DNA of 64,000 nt from positions 2,294,001-2,358,000 of the forward strand of contig NZ_BAABIS010000001.1 of NCBI RefSeq assembly GCF_039542905.1, in the 5' to 3' direction. The notes under the pieces are model-generated. The model was not told the DNA's origin. It saw nothing but the letters and a program-made list of their open reading frames with translations, and searched no databases. The DNA comes from Kitasatospora terrestris. Lineage in GTDB: Bacteria; Actinomycetota; Actinomycetes; Streptomycetales; Streptomycetaceae. This document shows positions 49,029 through 57,799 of the stretch, in pieces (within the stretch, counting starts at the first letter, position 1; each line of letters opens with the position of its first letter). Position numbers and translations under genes: made by a program.

Positions 49029-49088
49029 CGCCAACGGCAGCGCCCCCGTCGTGTGACCGAAGTCACGACGGGGGCGCTGCCGTTGGCG
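49029..49088. terminator. Very long hairpin terminator between ileS and divIVA
   Basis: A perfect 25-bp stem (49029-49053 against 49064-49088) with a 10-nt loop; the tip can also refold to GTGAC-CGAA-GTCAC. It lies 4 bp past the divIVA stop and after the ileS hairpin, and can terminate both genes. Confidence 0.75.
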
Positions 49089-49092
49089 GAGC

Positions 49093-50376
49093 CTAGTTGT
49101 CGCCGTCCTCGTCGATGAGGAAGCCCCGCATCGGCGCGGGCGCCTGCTGCATCGGCTGCGGCGGCTGCGGACGGACCGCAGCCATCGGCTGGGTCATCCC
49201 GGCCGGAGCCATCTGCGGGGCACCGTTGCCGGGCTGGCCGCCGAAGCTCGGGGTCGCCCCACCGAAGTTGTTCTGGCCGCCGAAGCTCGGGGCGCCGGAA
49301 CCGAAGGAGTTCTGGCCGCCGAAGCTCGGGGTCGCGGACGACATCGCGCCGGCACCGGCGGGCGCCATCGACGACGCGGCCGGCGGCAGCGAAGCGGTGG
49401 CGGGGATCCGCGGCGGGGCGAGCGAGTCGTCGGCCTGCGACTCCAGCTGGCGCAGCTGGGTCTCCAGGTACGACTTCAGGCGCGTGCGGTACTCGCGCTC
49501 GAAGGCGCGCAGGTCCTCGACCTTGCGCTCCAGCGTGGCGCGGGCGGACTCCAGGGAGCCCATCGCGACGCGGTGCTTCTCCTGCGCGTCCCGCTCCAGG
49601 GCGTCGGCCTTGGCACGGGCGTCGCGCTCCAGGCCCTCGGCGCGGCTGCGGGCCTCGCCGACGATCTTGTTGGCCTCGGAACGGGCCTCGGAGATCGCCT
49701 GGTCGGCGGTCTGCTGGGCGAGCGCGAGCACGCGGGCGGCGCTGTCGCCGCCGGGCTGCTGCTGCGGCTGGCCCATCGGGCCGCCGAGCGGGCCGCCCAT
49801 CTGCTGCATCGGGGCGCCCATCGGCGCCAGCTGCTGCTGGCCGCCCATGGTCTGGCCCATCTGCGGCTGGCCCATCGGACCGCCCATCGGCTGCAGCATC
49901 TGGCCGCCCATCGGCTGCACCAGCTGCTGCTGGCCGCCCATGGTCTGACCCATCTGCTGCGGCTGGCCCATCTGCTGCGGCTGGCCCATCGGGCCGGCCG
50001 GGAGCTGCGGGGCACCGGACGGGAGGCCGAGCGGCTGGTTGCCCATGCCCTGCTGCGGGCCGACCATCTGCTGCGGACCGGGGCCCTGCTGCTGGCCGGG
50101 CACCGGGGGGCCGGATATGGCGGCGGGCACCGGCGCGCCAGGGCGCTGCTGGTCCTGCGGAGCCTGCTGCTCCTTGCGCATGTTGGCCTGGTTCTGCGCG
50201 GCGGCACGGGTGGCGGCGGCCAGCTTGGCCCGCAGGTCCTCGTTCTCGCGCAGCAGGCGGGTCAGCTCGGCTTCGACCTCGTCGAGGAAGGCATCGACCT
50301 CGTCCTCGTCATAGCCTTCGCGAAGCCGGACGGTCGTGAACTGCTTGTTCCGAACGTCCTCGGGGGTCAATGGCAT
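49093..50376 (-). CDS. divIVA: DivIVA/Wag31 polar growth protein
   Basis: 427 aa. It marks hyphal tips and recruits cell-wall synthesis. The N-terminal DivIVA lipid-binding domain is MPLTPEDVRNKQFTTVRLREGYDEDEVDAFLDEVEAELTRLLRENEDLRAKL (1-52). A Gln/Met/Gly/Pro-rich linker of about 140 residues with repeats such as MGQPQQ and MGGQQQL follows. A long coiled coil (ADQAISEARSEANKIVGEARSRAEGLERDARAKADALERDAQEKHRVAMGSLESARATLERKVEDLRAFEREYRTRL, about 218-305) and a Gly/Phe tail ending FLIDEDGDN complete it. Streptomycete DivIVA has the same layout. Confidence 0.96.
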   Translation of the reverse strand: MPLTPEDVRNKQFTTVRLREGYDEDEVDAFLDEVEAELTRLLRENEDLRAKLAAATRAAAQNQANMRKEQQAPQDQQRPGAPVPAAISGPPVPGQQQGPGPQQMVGPQQGMGNQPLGLPSGAPQLPAGPMGQPQQMGQPQQMGQTMGGQQQLVQPMGGQMLQPMGGPMGQPQMGQTMGGQQQLAPMGAPMQQMGGPLGGPMGQPQQQPGGDSAARVLALAQQTADQAISEARSEANKIVGEARSRAEGLERDARAKADALERDAQEKHRVAMGSLESARATLERKVEDLRAFEREYRTRLKSYLETQLRQLESQADDSLAPPRIPATASLPPAASSMAPAGAGAMSSATPSFGGQNSFGSGAPSFGGQNNFGGATPSFGGQPGNGAPQMAPAGMTQPMAAVRPQPPQPMQQAPAPMRGFLIDEDGDN

Positions 50377-50426
50377 CTCTTCACCTCAACGTGATCGTCG
50401 GCACACCGGGGATCCTGTCGTATCGC

Positions 50427-50717
50427 TCAGAACGACAGGGACCGCACGAGCGAGATCAGGACATACACAATGATCATCAGGACGAAAAAGGACAGGTCGA
50501 GCGCCACGCCCCCGAGACGCAACGGCGGAATGAAACGCCGAAGAAGCTTGAGCGGCGGATCCGTGACAGTGTACGTGGCCTCCAGCACCACGACCATGGC
50601 CTTGCCGGGCCGCCACGAGCGGGCGAACTGGAAGACCCAGTCCATGACGAGCCTGAAGAGCAGGATCAACAGGAACACGGTCAGCACCCAGTAGAGCACC
50701 GATCCGACGATCCCCAT
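50427..50717 (-). CDS. yggT: YggT family membrane protein
   Basis: 96 aa with two hydrophobic stretches (MGIVGSVLYWVLTVFLLILLFRLVMDWVF and LGGVALDLSFFVLMIIVYVLISLV). The conserved middle TVTDPPLKLLRRFIPPLRLGG is the YggT signature. It lies between sepF and divIVA, as in most actinobacteria and firmicutes (YlmG). YlmG is linked with cell division and cofactor distribution; the molecular role is not known. Confidence 0.92.
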   Translation of the reverse strand: MGIVGSVLYWVLTVFLLILLFRLVMDWVFQFARSWRPGKAMVVVLEATYTVTDPPLKLLRRFIPPLRLGGVALDLSFFVLMIIVYVLISLVRSLSF

Positions 50718-50793
50718 TCCGTCTCCCTCTCCCTGGCCGACGCCCCGTCAGTGACACGCTGTCAATGGATCCACACGTAAAGTCGTGGCCGGG

Positions 50794-51414
50794 TCAGCTC
50801 TGGTTGAAGAACCCACCCTCGGCGATCCGAGCCTTGTCCTCCGCCGTGACATCGACGTTAGCAGGCGACAGCAGGAACACCTTCTGTGTCACGCGCTCGA
50901 TACTGCCGTGCAGACCGAAGACGAGTCCAGCGGCGAAGTCTACGAGCCGCTTGGCGTCCGTGTCGTCCATCTCGGTCAAATTCATGATCACGGGAGTCCC
51001 GCCGCGGAACTGTTCCCCGATGGTACGGGCCTCGTTGTAGGTCCTGGGGTGCAGCGTGGTGATGCGGTAGGGCTCTCGTTCGTTCACTACCTTGGGCATG
51101 ATCACCGGGGCGCTCTTCTCCACGTTGTGACGGCGGTCGGGTGTGATGGACGACACTGGGGCCATCCGCGGAGCCTCCTGCCGGATCGGCACGGCGGCGG
51201 GCACCGGCTGGGGCGCGATGTGCGCGACGGGCGCCGGCTGGGCCGGGGCGGGGGCGGCTGCCGCGGCGGCGCCTCGCAGGTCCTCGGTCCGACCGGTCCG
51301 GATCGGCTCGGGGTCCGCGTCGTAGTCGTCGTCGGGGTCGTACCCCTGGCCGTCGTACGTCTCGTCCTCCACGAGGCCGAGGTAGACCGCCATCTTGCGC
51401 ATTGCGCCGGCCAT
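50794..51414 (-). CDS. sepF: SepF, FtsZ membrane anchor
   Basis: 206 aa. SepF binds the FtsZ C-terminus and tethers it to the membrane; actinobacteria lack FtsA. The N-terminal amphipathic helix is [14 protein letters not shown], followed by an acidic/Pro-Ala linker. The C-terminal SepF domain runs from about 115 ([74 protein letters not shown]). ATG 51414 has AGGAGAAGG upstream. The 142-bp gap upstream is A/T-rich for this genome and probably holds its promoter. Confidence 0.96.
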   Translation of the reverse strand: MAGAMRKMAVYLGLVEDETYDGQGYDPDDDYDADPEPIRTGRTEDLRGAAAAAAPAPAQPAPVAHIAPQPVPAAVPIRQEAPRMAPVSSITPDRRHNVEKSAPVIMPKVVNEREPYRITTLHPRTYNEARTIGEQFRGGTPVIMNLTEMDDTDAKRLVDFAAGLVFGLHGSIERVTQKVFLLSPANVDVTAEDKARIAEGGFFNQS

Positions 51415-51556
51415 GCCTTCTCCTCCGTTGCGCCGCCGCCCTCACGGCCGATCGGCCGACGGCCCGTCAGGCCGGAAGGGTGGTTTACCGGTCAGCTGAA
51501 AGCTGCTAGGTTCTGTCCTATTTTGTCTTGCAGTCTGATCTACCTACTCGGTGACG

Positions 51557-52345
51557 TTACCCGAGCGGTGACCGCACACCGAGCACCGCCGTACCGACGC
51601 GTACGTGTGTCGCTCCGGCGGCGATCGCCTGCTCCAGATCCCCGCTCATGCCTGCCGAGACCATCGTGGCAGCCGGATGCGACGCGCGTACGGCGCTTGC
51701 GATTTCCGCGAGGCGGGCGAAGGCGGCGGCCGGGTCGCCGGCCAGCGGGCCGGCCAGCGGAGCGACCGTCATCACGCCCTCCAGTCGCAGCCCGGGCGTG
51801 TCGGCGATCAGGTCGGTGAGCGCGGCGACCCCGGACGGCGCCACGCCCGCGCGGTGCTCGCCCTCCCCGTCCGCCTTGTCGAGCGCGACCTGCACCAGGC
51901 AGCCCAGCGGGGCGCGTTCGGCCTTCGCGACGGCGGCGGCGAGCGACTCGACCAGCCGCGCGCGGTCCACCGAGTGCACCAGGTCGGCGTAGCGGACCAC
52001 CGAGCGCACCTTGTTGGTCTGCAGTTGACCGACGAAGTGCCAGGTCAAGGGGAGTTCAAGGCAGGTCTCGGCCTTGGGGGCGGCGTCCTGGTCGCGGTTC
52101 TCGGCGACGTCGGTGACGCCGAGGCCGGCCAGCAGCGCGGTGTCCTCGGCCGGGTAGGTCTTGGTGACCACGACCAGGGTCACGTCCTCCCGCTTCCGCC
52201 CGGCGGCGGCGCAGGCGTCGGCGATCCGGCGCTCGACCACCTCCAGGTTGGTGCCGAGCTGTTCGTACCGGGAGCGCTGCCGGTCCGTCAGGGCGGCCAG
52301 CCAGTCGGGGCCGCCCGGGAACGGACCGTAGATGTCGTTCGTCAT
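51557..52345 (-). CDS. yggS: PLP homeostasis protein, YggS family
   Basis: 262 aa. It binds PLP and controls its free level; no enzyme reaction is known. The PLP lysine is K62 in TLVVVTKTYPAEDTALLAGLGV, with ENRDQDAAPKAE, WHFVGQLQTNKVRSV and SAGMSGDLEQAIAAGATHVRVGTAVLG following in the standard order. ATG 52345 overlaps the pgeF stop (ATGA). It belongs to the conserved ftsZ-pgeF-yggS-sepF-yggT-divIVA set. Confidence 0.94.
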   Translation of the reverse strand: MTNDIYGPFPGGPDWLAALTDRQRSRYEQLGTNLEVVERRIADACAAAGRKREDVTLVVVTKTYPAEDTALLAGLGVTDVAENRDQDAAPKAETCLELPLTWHFVGQLQTNKVRSVVRYADLVHSVDRARLVESLAAAVAKAERAPLGCLVQVALDKADGEGEHRAGVAPSGVAALTDLIADTPGLRLEGVMTVAPLAGPLAGDPAAAFARLAEIASAVRASHPAATMVSAGMSGDLEQAIAAGATHVRVGTAVLGVRSPLG

Positions 52346-53076
52346 GAGTTATCGGAGCCCAACCAGACGTAGCTCGCGAGCCGCCCGGTCCGCTGCTCGC
52401 GGCGATAGGAGAAGTGGTCGGTCGACTCAAGGGTGCAGACAGATGATCGCACCAGCTCGGTGACGCCCGCTTCGGCGAGCTGCGCGGCGACGCCGGCGGC
52501 CACGTCCAGTGCGGGGGTGCCCCACGAGGTCTCGGCGTACGCGGCCGGGACGACGGCGGCGACCTCGGCGCGCAGTTCGGCCGGCACCTCGTAGCAGCGG
52601 CCGCAGACGGCGGGACCGGTGGCGGCGGTGATCCGGCCCGGCTCGGCGCCGAGCCCGACCATCGCCCGGACCACGGCCGGGACGACCCCGGCGGCGAGGC
52701 CGGGCCTGCCGGCGTGCGCGGCGCCGACGACGCCGGCGACCGGGTCGGCCAGCAGCACCGGGGTGCAGTCGGCGGTCAGCACGGCCAGCGCCAGCGGGCG
52801 GTCGGTGACCGCGGCGTCCACGGTCGGCGCCTCGCCGTCGGGCTGCCGCGCCGTCACCACCGCGACGTCCGCGCCGTGCACCTGGTTCATCCAGACCACG
52901 TCGGCCGGGTCGAGCCCGAGCGAGCGGGCGGCGCGGGCCCGGTTCTCCCGGACGTGCGCCGGGTCGTCGCCGACGGCGCCGCCGAGGTTGAGTTCCCCGT
53001 ACGGCACGGTGCTCACCCCGCCCCACCGGTCGGTGAAGGCGAAGTGAGCACCGTGGGAAGAAAAGCGATCAGTCAC
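52342..53076 (-). CDS. pgeF: Purine nucleoside phosphorylase/laccase-like protein YfiH (PgeF)
   Basis: 244 aa. The zinc-binding pattern is seen in MNQVHGADV (His), LTADCTPVLLADP (Cys) and VGAAHAGRPG (His). YfiH family enzymes have adenosine/purine nucleoside phosphorylase activity, and E. coli PgeF (polyphenol-oxidase-like) prevents misincorporation in peptidoglycan stems. The GTG start is 53076, 12 bp after the ftsZ stop, and the stop overlaps yggS by ATGA. Confidence 0.93.
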   Translation of the reverse strand: MTDRFSSHGAHFAFTDRWGGVSTVPYGELNLGGAVGDDPAHVRENRARAARSLGLDPADVVWMNQVHGADVAVVTARQPDGEAPTVDAAVTDRPLALAVLTADCTPVLLADPVAGVVGAAHAGRPGLAAGVVPAVVRAMVGLGAEPGRITAATGPAVCGRCYEVPAELRAEVAAVVPAAYAETSWGTPALDVAAGVAAQLAEAGVTELVRSSVCTLESTDHFSYRREQRTGRLASYVWLGSDNS

Positions 53077-53088
53077 TTCAGGCTGTGC

Positions 53089-54297
53089 TTACTTCAAGAA
53101 ATCCGGGACGTCGAGCTCCTCGGCGGGGCTCTCCACGAACGGCTGGCGCACCGGCTGCACCTGCGGCGGCACCGGCGGCGCGGTGGTGGCGACCGGGGCC
53201 GGGGCGTCGGAGGCGCGGGCCGGCTCCTCCGAGCGGGAGGTCACCGAGCCGATCGAGCCGTACGAGGGCCGGGCGGCCGGGCGCTCCGGGGTGGTGGCGG
53301 CCGGGGTGCTGCTGGCCTTCACCACCGGCTCGCGGACGATGGCCGGCGGCTGCCCGCCGTCGAAGCCGGCCGCGATCACGGTGACCCGGACCTCGTCGCC
53401 GAGGGCGTCGTCGATGACCGCGCCGAAGATGATGTTCGCCTCGGGGTGGGCCGCCTCGGAGACCAGCTGGGCCGCCTCGTTGATCTCGAACAGGCCGAGG
53501 TCCGAGCCGCCGGAGATGGAGAGCAGCACGCCGCGGGCGCCGTCGATGGACGCCTCCAGCAGCGGGGAGGAGATCGCCATCACGGCCGCGGCCTTGGCGC
53601 GGTCCTCGCCGCGCGCGGAGCCGATGCCCATCAGCGCGGAACCGGCGTCCGACATGACCGACTTCACGTCGGCGAAGTCCAGGTTGATCAGGCCGGGGGT
53701 GGTGATCAGGTCGGTGATGCCCTGGACACCGGAGAGCAGCACCTGGTCGGCGGAGCGGAACGCGTCCAGCACCGAGACCTGGCGGTCCGAGATGGAGAGC
53801 AGCCGGTCGTTGGGGATCACGATCAGGGTGTCGACCTGCTCGCGCAGCGCGGCGATGCCGTCCTCGGCCTGGTTGGCGCGGCGGCGGCCCTCGAAGGTGA
53901 ACGGGCGGGTGACCACGCCGATGGTCAGCGCGCCGAGCGAACGGGCGATGTTGGCCACGACGGGCGCGCCGCCGGTGCCGGTGCCGCCGCCCTCGCCGGC
54001 GGTGACGAAGACCATGTCGGCCCCCTTGAGGACCTCCTCGATCTCCTCGCGGTGGTCCTCGGCGGCCTTCCGGCCGACCTCGGGGTTGGCTCCGGCGCCG
54101 AGGCCGCGGGTGAGCTCACGGCCGACGTCCAGCTTCACGTCGGCGTCGCTCATCAGGAGGGCCTGCGCATCGGTGTTGATCGCGATGAACTCGACGCCCT
54201 TGAGCCCGACCTCGATCATCCGGTTGATGGCGTTGACACCACCGCCGCCGATGCCGACGACCTTGATGACCGCGAGGTAGTTCTGGGGTGCTGCCAC
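53089..54297 (-). CDS. ftsZ: Cell division protein FtsZ
   Basis: 402 aa. It is the tubulin-like GTPase that forms the Z-ring and, in hyphae, the ladders of sporulation septa. The GTP signature [13 protein letters not shown] starts at 104 and the T7 loop is in [14 protein letters not shown] variable Pro/Ala-rich linker leads to the conserved C-terminal peptide [10 protein letters not shown] that binds SepF and FtsW. The GTG at 54297 gives the family start. Upstream lie a strong candidate promoter (54410-54438), three GACAC sites and a hairpin. Confidence 0.98.
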   Translation of the reverse strand: MAAPQNYLAVIKVVGIGGGGVNAINRMIEVGLKGVEFIAINTDAQALLMSDADVKLDVGRELTRGLGAGANPEVGRKAAEDHREEIEEVLKGADMVFVTAGEGGGTGTGGAPVVANIARSLGALTIGVVTRPFTFEGRRRANQAEDGIAALREQVDTLIVIPNDRLLSISDRQVSVLDAFRSADQVLLSGVQGITDLITTPGLINLDFADVKSVMSDAGSALMGIGSARGEDRAKAAAVMAISSPLLEASIDGARGVLLSISGGSDLGLFEINEAAQLVSEAAHPEANIIFGAVIDDALGDEVRVTVIAAGFDGGQPPAIVREPVVKASSTPAATTPERPAARPSYGSIGSVTSRSEEPARASDAPAPVATTAPPVPPQVQPVRQPFVESPAEELDVPDFLK

Positions 54298-54334
54298 GTC
54301 GAAGGCCTCTCGCCTCGGATTTCCGGAAAACCCG

Positions 54335-54359
54335 AACCCTAAACTTGACCTTTAGGGTT
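54335..54359. other. CCCTAAA hairpin in the ftsZ leader
   Basis: AACCCTAAA (54335-54343) and TTTAGGGTT (54351-54359) form a perfect 9-bp stem with a 7-nt loop, extended outward by CCG/GGG. It is about 38 bp upstream of the ftsZ start and lies in the mRNA leader if the promoter at 54410 is used. There is no U-tract. Confidence 0.7.
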
Positions 54360-54371
54360 TGGGCTGTACGT

Positions 54372-54406
54372 GTGTCACTTCACTGTCGGACACAGCCTGG
54401 TGACAC
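54372..54406. promoter_or_regulatory. Cluster of three GACAC (WhiA-type) sites at the ftsZ promoter
   Basis: GACAC on the plus strand at 54389-54393 and 54402-54406, and GTGTC (minus-strand GACAC) at 54372-54376. In streptomycetes WhiA binds GACAC and activates ftsZ at sporulation. The sites overlap and follow the start of the candidate promoter. Confidence 0.55.
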
Positions 54407-54409
54407 AGG

Positions 54410-54438
54410 ACAGTAGGTCGCAAACGGCGCGCGTTCAA
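54410..54438 (-). promoter_or_regulatory. Candidate ftsZ promoter
   Basis: On the minus strand TTGAAC (54433-54438) and TACTGT (54410-54415) are separated by exactly 17 bp, giving a transcript start near 54403 and a leader of about 105 nt. Confidence 0.55.
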
Positions 54439-54531
54439 TGAACAACGCCGAGCTTCCCTTTTTCTTTTGAGCCTATGTGATCATCGCCCCCGCGGGAAAA
54501 CCGGGGTGACGACCACACAGAACTTACCGGA

Positions 54532-55302
54532 TCATCCCGACACAGCCGGTGCATCCGGCGCACTCACGTCATAATTGGCGGCCTTCCGCCCCAACAGGGC
54601 GGTCAGCACCACCGCCTTGCGCCCGGTCCGGTCGGCACTCCCCCAGCGCACCGTCGCGCCGTTCGCCAGCTGCAGCCGGATGTCGTCGTACGACAGGACC
54701 TTGAGCGATCCCGCCTGCTTGGCGACCTCCGGCGGGAGGCCCGCCGCCACCGTGATCGCCGCCCGCACCAGGACCGGCCGGTCGATCACCGCCAGCGCGT
54801 CGTTCGCAGGCTGACCGAGCTGCAGTTCCACCACCGGAACCCCCTGCGGCGGCTCCGCCTCATTGGCGAACTCCACCCCGCCGGCGTCGACCTGGACGAA
54901 TTTCCCGTCGGCGCCGCGGATCGCCGCGACCGGCTTGCGCTCGACCACCTTCACCCGCAGGGTGTGCGGCCAGCCGCGCCACACCTCCACCTCGGCGACC
55001 CGGGGGACGGCGGCGATCCGCTTCTCGGCCTCCTCCAGGTCGACCCGGGCGAGCGGCCCCTCGCGCAGGCCGCCGAGTGCGGCGCTCACCTCGTCCTTCC
55101 CGAGCCGCCCGCTGTCCAGGCCCTGGACGGCGACGCCGCGGACGTCGAGCGCCGAGGAGAAGAAGACCAGCCAGCCGAGCACGCCGACCACCAGCGCGGC
55201 GAACCCGCCGAGCACCAGCACCCCGCGCCGGGAGAGGCGGAGCCGGGGGGCCTCCCCGTACTCCTCCTCCAGCCGGTCCTCCGGCATCCGGGCCTCAGTC
55301 AC
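54532..55302 (-). CDS. ftsQ: Cell division protein FtsQ
   Basis: 256 aa. It is a bitopic divisome scaffold. A short cytoplasmic N-terminus ([26 protein letters not shown]) is followed by one helix ([23 protein letters not shown], about 28-50). The POTRA domain ([25 protein letters not shown]...[47 protein letters not shown]) and the FtsQ domain follow. GTG 55302 overlaps the murG stop by 8 bp. Confidence 0.95.
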   Translation of the reverse strand: MTEARMPEDRLEEEYGEAPRLRLSRRGVLVLGGFAALVVGVLGWLVFFSSALDVRGVAVQGLDSGRLGKDEVSAALGGLREGPLARVDLEEAEKRIAAVPRVAEVEVWRGWPHTLRVKVVERKPVAAIRGADGKFVQVDAGGVEFANEAEPPQGVPVVELQLGQPANDALAVIDRPVLVRAAITVAAGLPPEVAKQAGSLKVLSYDDIRLQLANGATVRWGSADRTGRKAVVLTALLGRKAANYDVSAPDAPAVSG

Positions 55303-56410
55303 GCCGGCGGCCGCCCCGGGACTGCTCCACGGCCTGGTACACCATCCGCACCAGCAGGTCGTCGGCGTCCCGGCGGCCGAACTCGGCGGCCGCGCGGGAC
55401 ATCTCCCACAGCCGGGCCGGGTCGGTCAGCACCGGGAGGACGTTCTTCAGCACCCAGTCCGGGGTCAGCTCGGCATCGTCCACCAGCAGGCCGCCGCCCG
55501 CCTTCACCATCGGCTGGGCGTTCAGCCGCTGCTCGCCGTTGCCGATCGGCAGCGGCACGAACGCGGCCGGCAGGCCGACCGCCGCCAGCTCGGCGACGGT
55601 CATCGCGCCGGCCCGGCAGAGCATCATGTCGGCGGCGGCGTACGCCAGGTCCATCCGGTCCAGGTACGGCAGCGCGCGGTACGGCGGCATCCCCGGGATG
55701 TCGTCGATCTGCGGCAGCTCGTTCTTCGGGCCGACCGCGTGCAGGATCTGCACGCCGTACTGCTGCAGCCGCGGCGCGATCGCCTGCACGGTCTCGTTCA
55801 GCCGCCGGGCGCCCTGCGAGCCACCGGACACCAGCAGGGTGGGCAGCCGCTGGTCGAGGCCGAAGTAGTGCCGGGCCTCCGGGCGGACGCCGCCGCGGTC
55901 CAGGGTCGCGATGGTGCGCCGCAGCGGGATGCCGATGTACTGCGAGTCGCGCAGCTTGGAGTCGGGCGTGGAGACCGCGACGAAGTCGGTGTAGCGGGCG
56001 CCGATCTTGTTGGCCAGGCCCGGGCGGGCGTTCGCCTCGTGCACCACGATCGGGACGCCGGCCCGCTTGGCCGCCAGGTAGGCCGGCATCGCCACGTAGC
56101 CGCCGAAGCCGACCACCACGTCGGCCTTGACCCGCTCGATGATGTCCTGCGCCGCGCGGACCGTGCCGCGCAGCCGGCCCGGAACGGTGATCAGCTCGGG
56201 GGTCGGCTTGCGGGGCAGCGGAACGGCCGGGATCAGGGCCAGTTCGTAGCCGCGCTCGGGCACCAGCCGGGTCTCCAGGCCGCGCTCGGTACCGAGGGCG
56301 GTGATCCCGCAGGTCGGATCGTGCCTGCGGAGCGCGTCCGCGAGGGCCATGGCCGGCTCGATGTGACCGGCGGTCCCGCCGCCGGCGAGTACGACATGCA
56401 CCGAATTCAC
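55295..56410 (-). CDS. murG: UDP-GlcNAc:lipid I GlcNAc transferase
   Basis: 371 aa. It converts lipid I to lipid II at the inner face of the membrane. The N-terminal glycine-rich loop is [21 protein letters not shown], and the second is [15 protein letters not shown]. The GT-B C-terminal UDP-sugar site includes [37 protein letters not shown] 56410 overlaps the ftsW stop by 4 bp (GTGA), and the end overlaps ftsQ by 8 bp. Confidence 0.97.
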   Translation of the reverse strand: MNSVHVVLAGGGTAGHIEPAMALADALRRHDPTCGITALGTERGLETRLVPERGYELALIPAVPLPRKPTPELITVPGRLRGTVRAAQDIIERVKADVVVGFGGYVAMPAYLAAKRAGVPIVVHEANARPGLANKIGARYTDFVAVSTPDSKLRDSQYIGIPLRRTIATLDRGGVRPEARHYFGLDQRLPTLLVSGGSQGARRLNETVQAIAPRLQQYGVQILHAVGPKNELPQIDDIPGMPPYRALPYLDRMDLAYAAADMMLCRAGAMTVAELAAVGLPAAFVPLPIGNGEQRLNAQPMVKAGGGLLVDDAELTPDWVLKNVLPVLTDPARLWEMSRAAAEFGRRDADDLLVRMVYQAVEQSRGGRRRD

Positions 56411-57744
56411 CGCTCCCTGCGCGTCGGCCGGGCGGCCTTGCGCACTGTGGTTTTACGTCGTGGCAGCACCCGGGCCAGGACGGGCCTGAGCCGGGAGGTC
56501 GAGCTCCGGGCAGCGAGCGCTGCCTTGGCCCCCGGGGAACTGCGCGCGAAGCAGAGCAGCACACCGACGGCGCACATGGCCGACAGCATGGCGGACCCGC
56601 CGTAGGAGAACAGCGGCAGGGGCACCCCCGCGATGGGGAGGAGCCCGAGCGCCGACCCCAGGTTGACCACGGCCTGGGCCATGATCCACGCGGTGGCGGC
56701 GCCCGCTGCGTACCTGACGAAGGGGTCCTTCGTACCGAGGGCCACACGGATACCCGCGTAGCCTAGTGCCGCGAAGAGGCCGAGCACCGACAGCGTCCCC
56801 ACCAGACCGAGTTCCTCGCCCGTCGCGGCGAAGATGAAGTCGGTGTGCGCCTCCGGCAGCTGGCCCCACTTCTCCACCCCGGCGCCCAGGCCGGAGCCGA
56901 ACGGGCCGCCCGCGGCGAAGGCGTACAGGCCGTGCAGCGCCTGGAAGCAGTTCAGGTTCGGATCGGGTTTGGTGACGCCGACGCAGCCCAGCCGGTCGAG
57001 CCGGTGCGGCACGGTGATGATCAGCGCGGTGCACGCCACCACCGCGATGCCCAGCGTCGCGCCGAACAGCCGCAGCGGTGCGCCGACCATCCAGAGCAGG
57101 GCGAACAGCATCGCGATCAGCACCATGGTGGTGCCCATGTCGCCGCCGACCATGATCAGCATCATCAGCACCACCGTGCCCGGCACCAGCGGCACCAGCA
57201 GGTGCTTCCACTGGTCGAGCATGTGGTTCTTCTGCTTGCGGGCCAGCAGGTCGGCGCCCCACAGCAGCAGCGCGAGCTTGGCGAACTCGGACGGCTGCAG
57301 TTGGAAGAAGCCCAGGCTCAGCCAGTTCCGGTTGCCGTTGACCTTGTGCCCGATCCCCGGGATCGCCACCAGCACCAGCGCCGCCACCACGCCGAAGAGC
57401 AGCGGGTAGACGGCGGTGCGCAGCACTCTCACCGGCATCCGGGCCAGCACCACGGCGATCGCCGCGCCGAGCAGGAACGCCACCAGCTGCTTGCGGAAGA
57501 AGAACGTGATCGACAGCCCGAAGTCGTTCACCACGCTCTGCGAGGCCGAGAACACCATCACCAGGCCCAGCACCACCAGCAGCAGGGTGGAGCCGAGGAT
57601 CAGGTAGTACGGGGTCAGCGGCCGGTCCAGCAGGAAGCCGACCCGCTCCCGGAACGCCCGGACCCGCGCGACCGGCCCCGCCGACTTGAACGTGGTCGTG
57701 GTCGCGGAGATCAGCCGCAACTTCTCCCCCGGCGGAGCCGGCAC
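56407..57744 (-). CDS. ftsW: SEDS peptidoglycan polymerase FtsW
   Basis: 445 aa. It polymerises lipid II at the septum with its partner FtsI. There are ten or so hydrophobic helices. SEDS motifs include [45 protein letters not shown] and [17 protein letters not shown] chose GTG 57744 because GGAGG lies 4 nt upstream; the GTG at 57768 has none. A basic cytoplasmic tail of about 45 residues follows the last helix. It is 55 bp downstream of murD and overlaps murG by 4 bp. Confidence 0.95.
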   Translation of the reverse strand: MPAPPGEKLRLISATTTTFKSAGPVARVRAFRERVGFLLDRPLTPYYLILGSTLLLVVLGLVMVFSASQSVVNDFGLSITFFFRKQLVAFLLGAAIAVVLARMPVRVLRTAVYPLLFGVVAALVLVAIPGIGHKVNGNRNWLSLGFFQLQPSEFAKLALLLWGADLLARKQKNHMLDQWKHLLVPLVPGTVVLMMLIMVGGDMGTTMVLIAMLFALLWMVGAPLRLFGATLGIAVVACTALIITVPHRLDRLGCVGVTKPDPNLNCFQALHGLYAFAAGGPFGSGLGAGVEKWGQLPEAHTDFIFAATGEELGLVGTLSVLGLFAALGYAGIRVALGTKDPFVRYAAGAATAWIMAQAVVNLGSALGLLPIAGVPLPLFSYGGSAMLSAMCAVGVLLCFARSSPGAKAALAARSSTSRLRPVLARVLPRRKTTVRKAARPTRRER

Positions 57745-57799
57745 CTTTCCTCCCTGAACGTCAACCACCAGGGGCGCGAGGAACTGCGCGGTGGTGCGC

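Noticed and set aside
54335..54359. Telomere-like sequence (CCCTAAA)
   Set aside because: It is a single inverted repeat in the middle of the dcw cluster, not a tandem array at a chromosome end.
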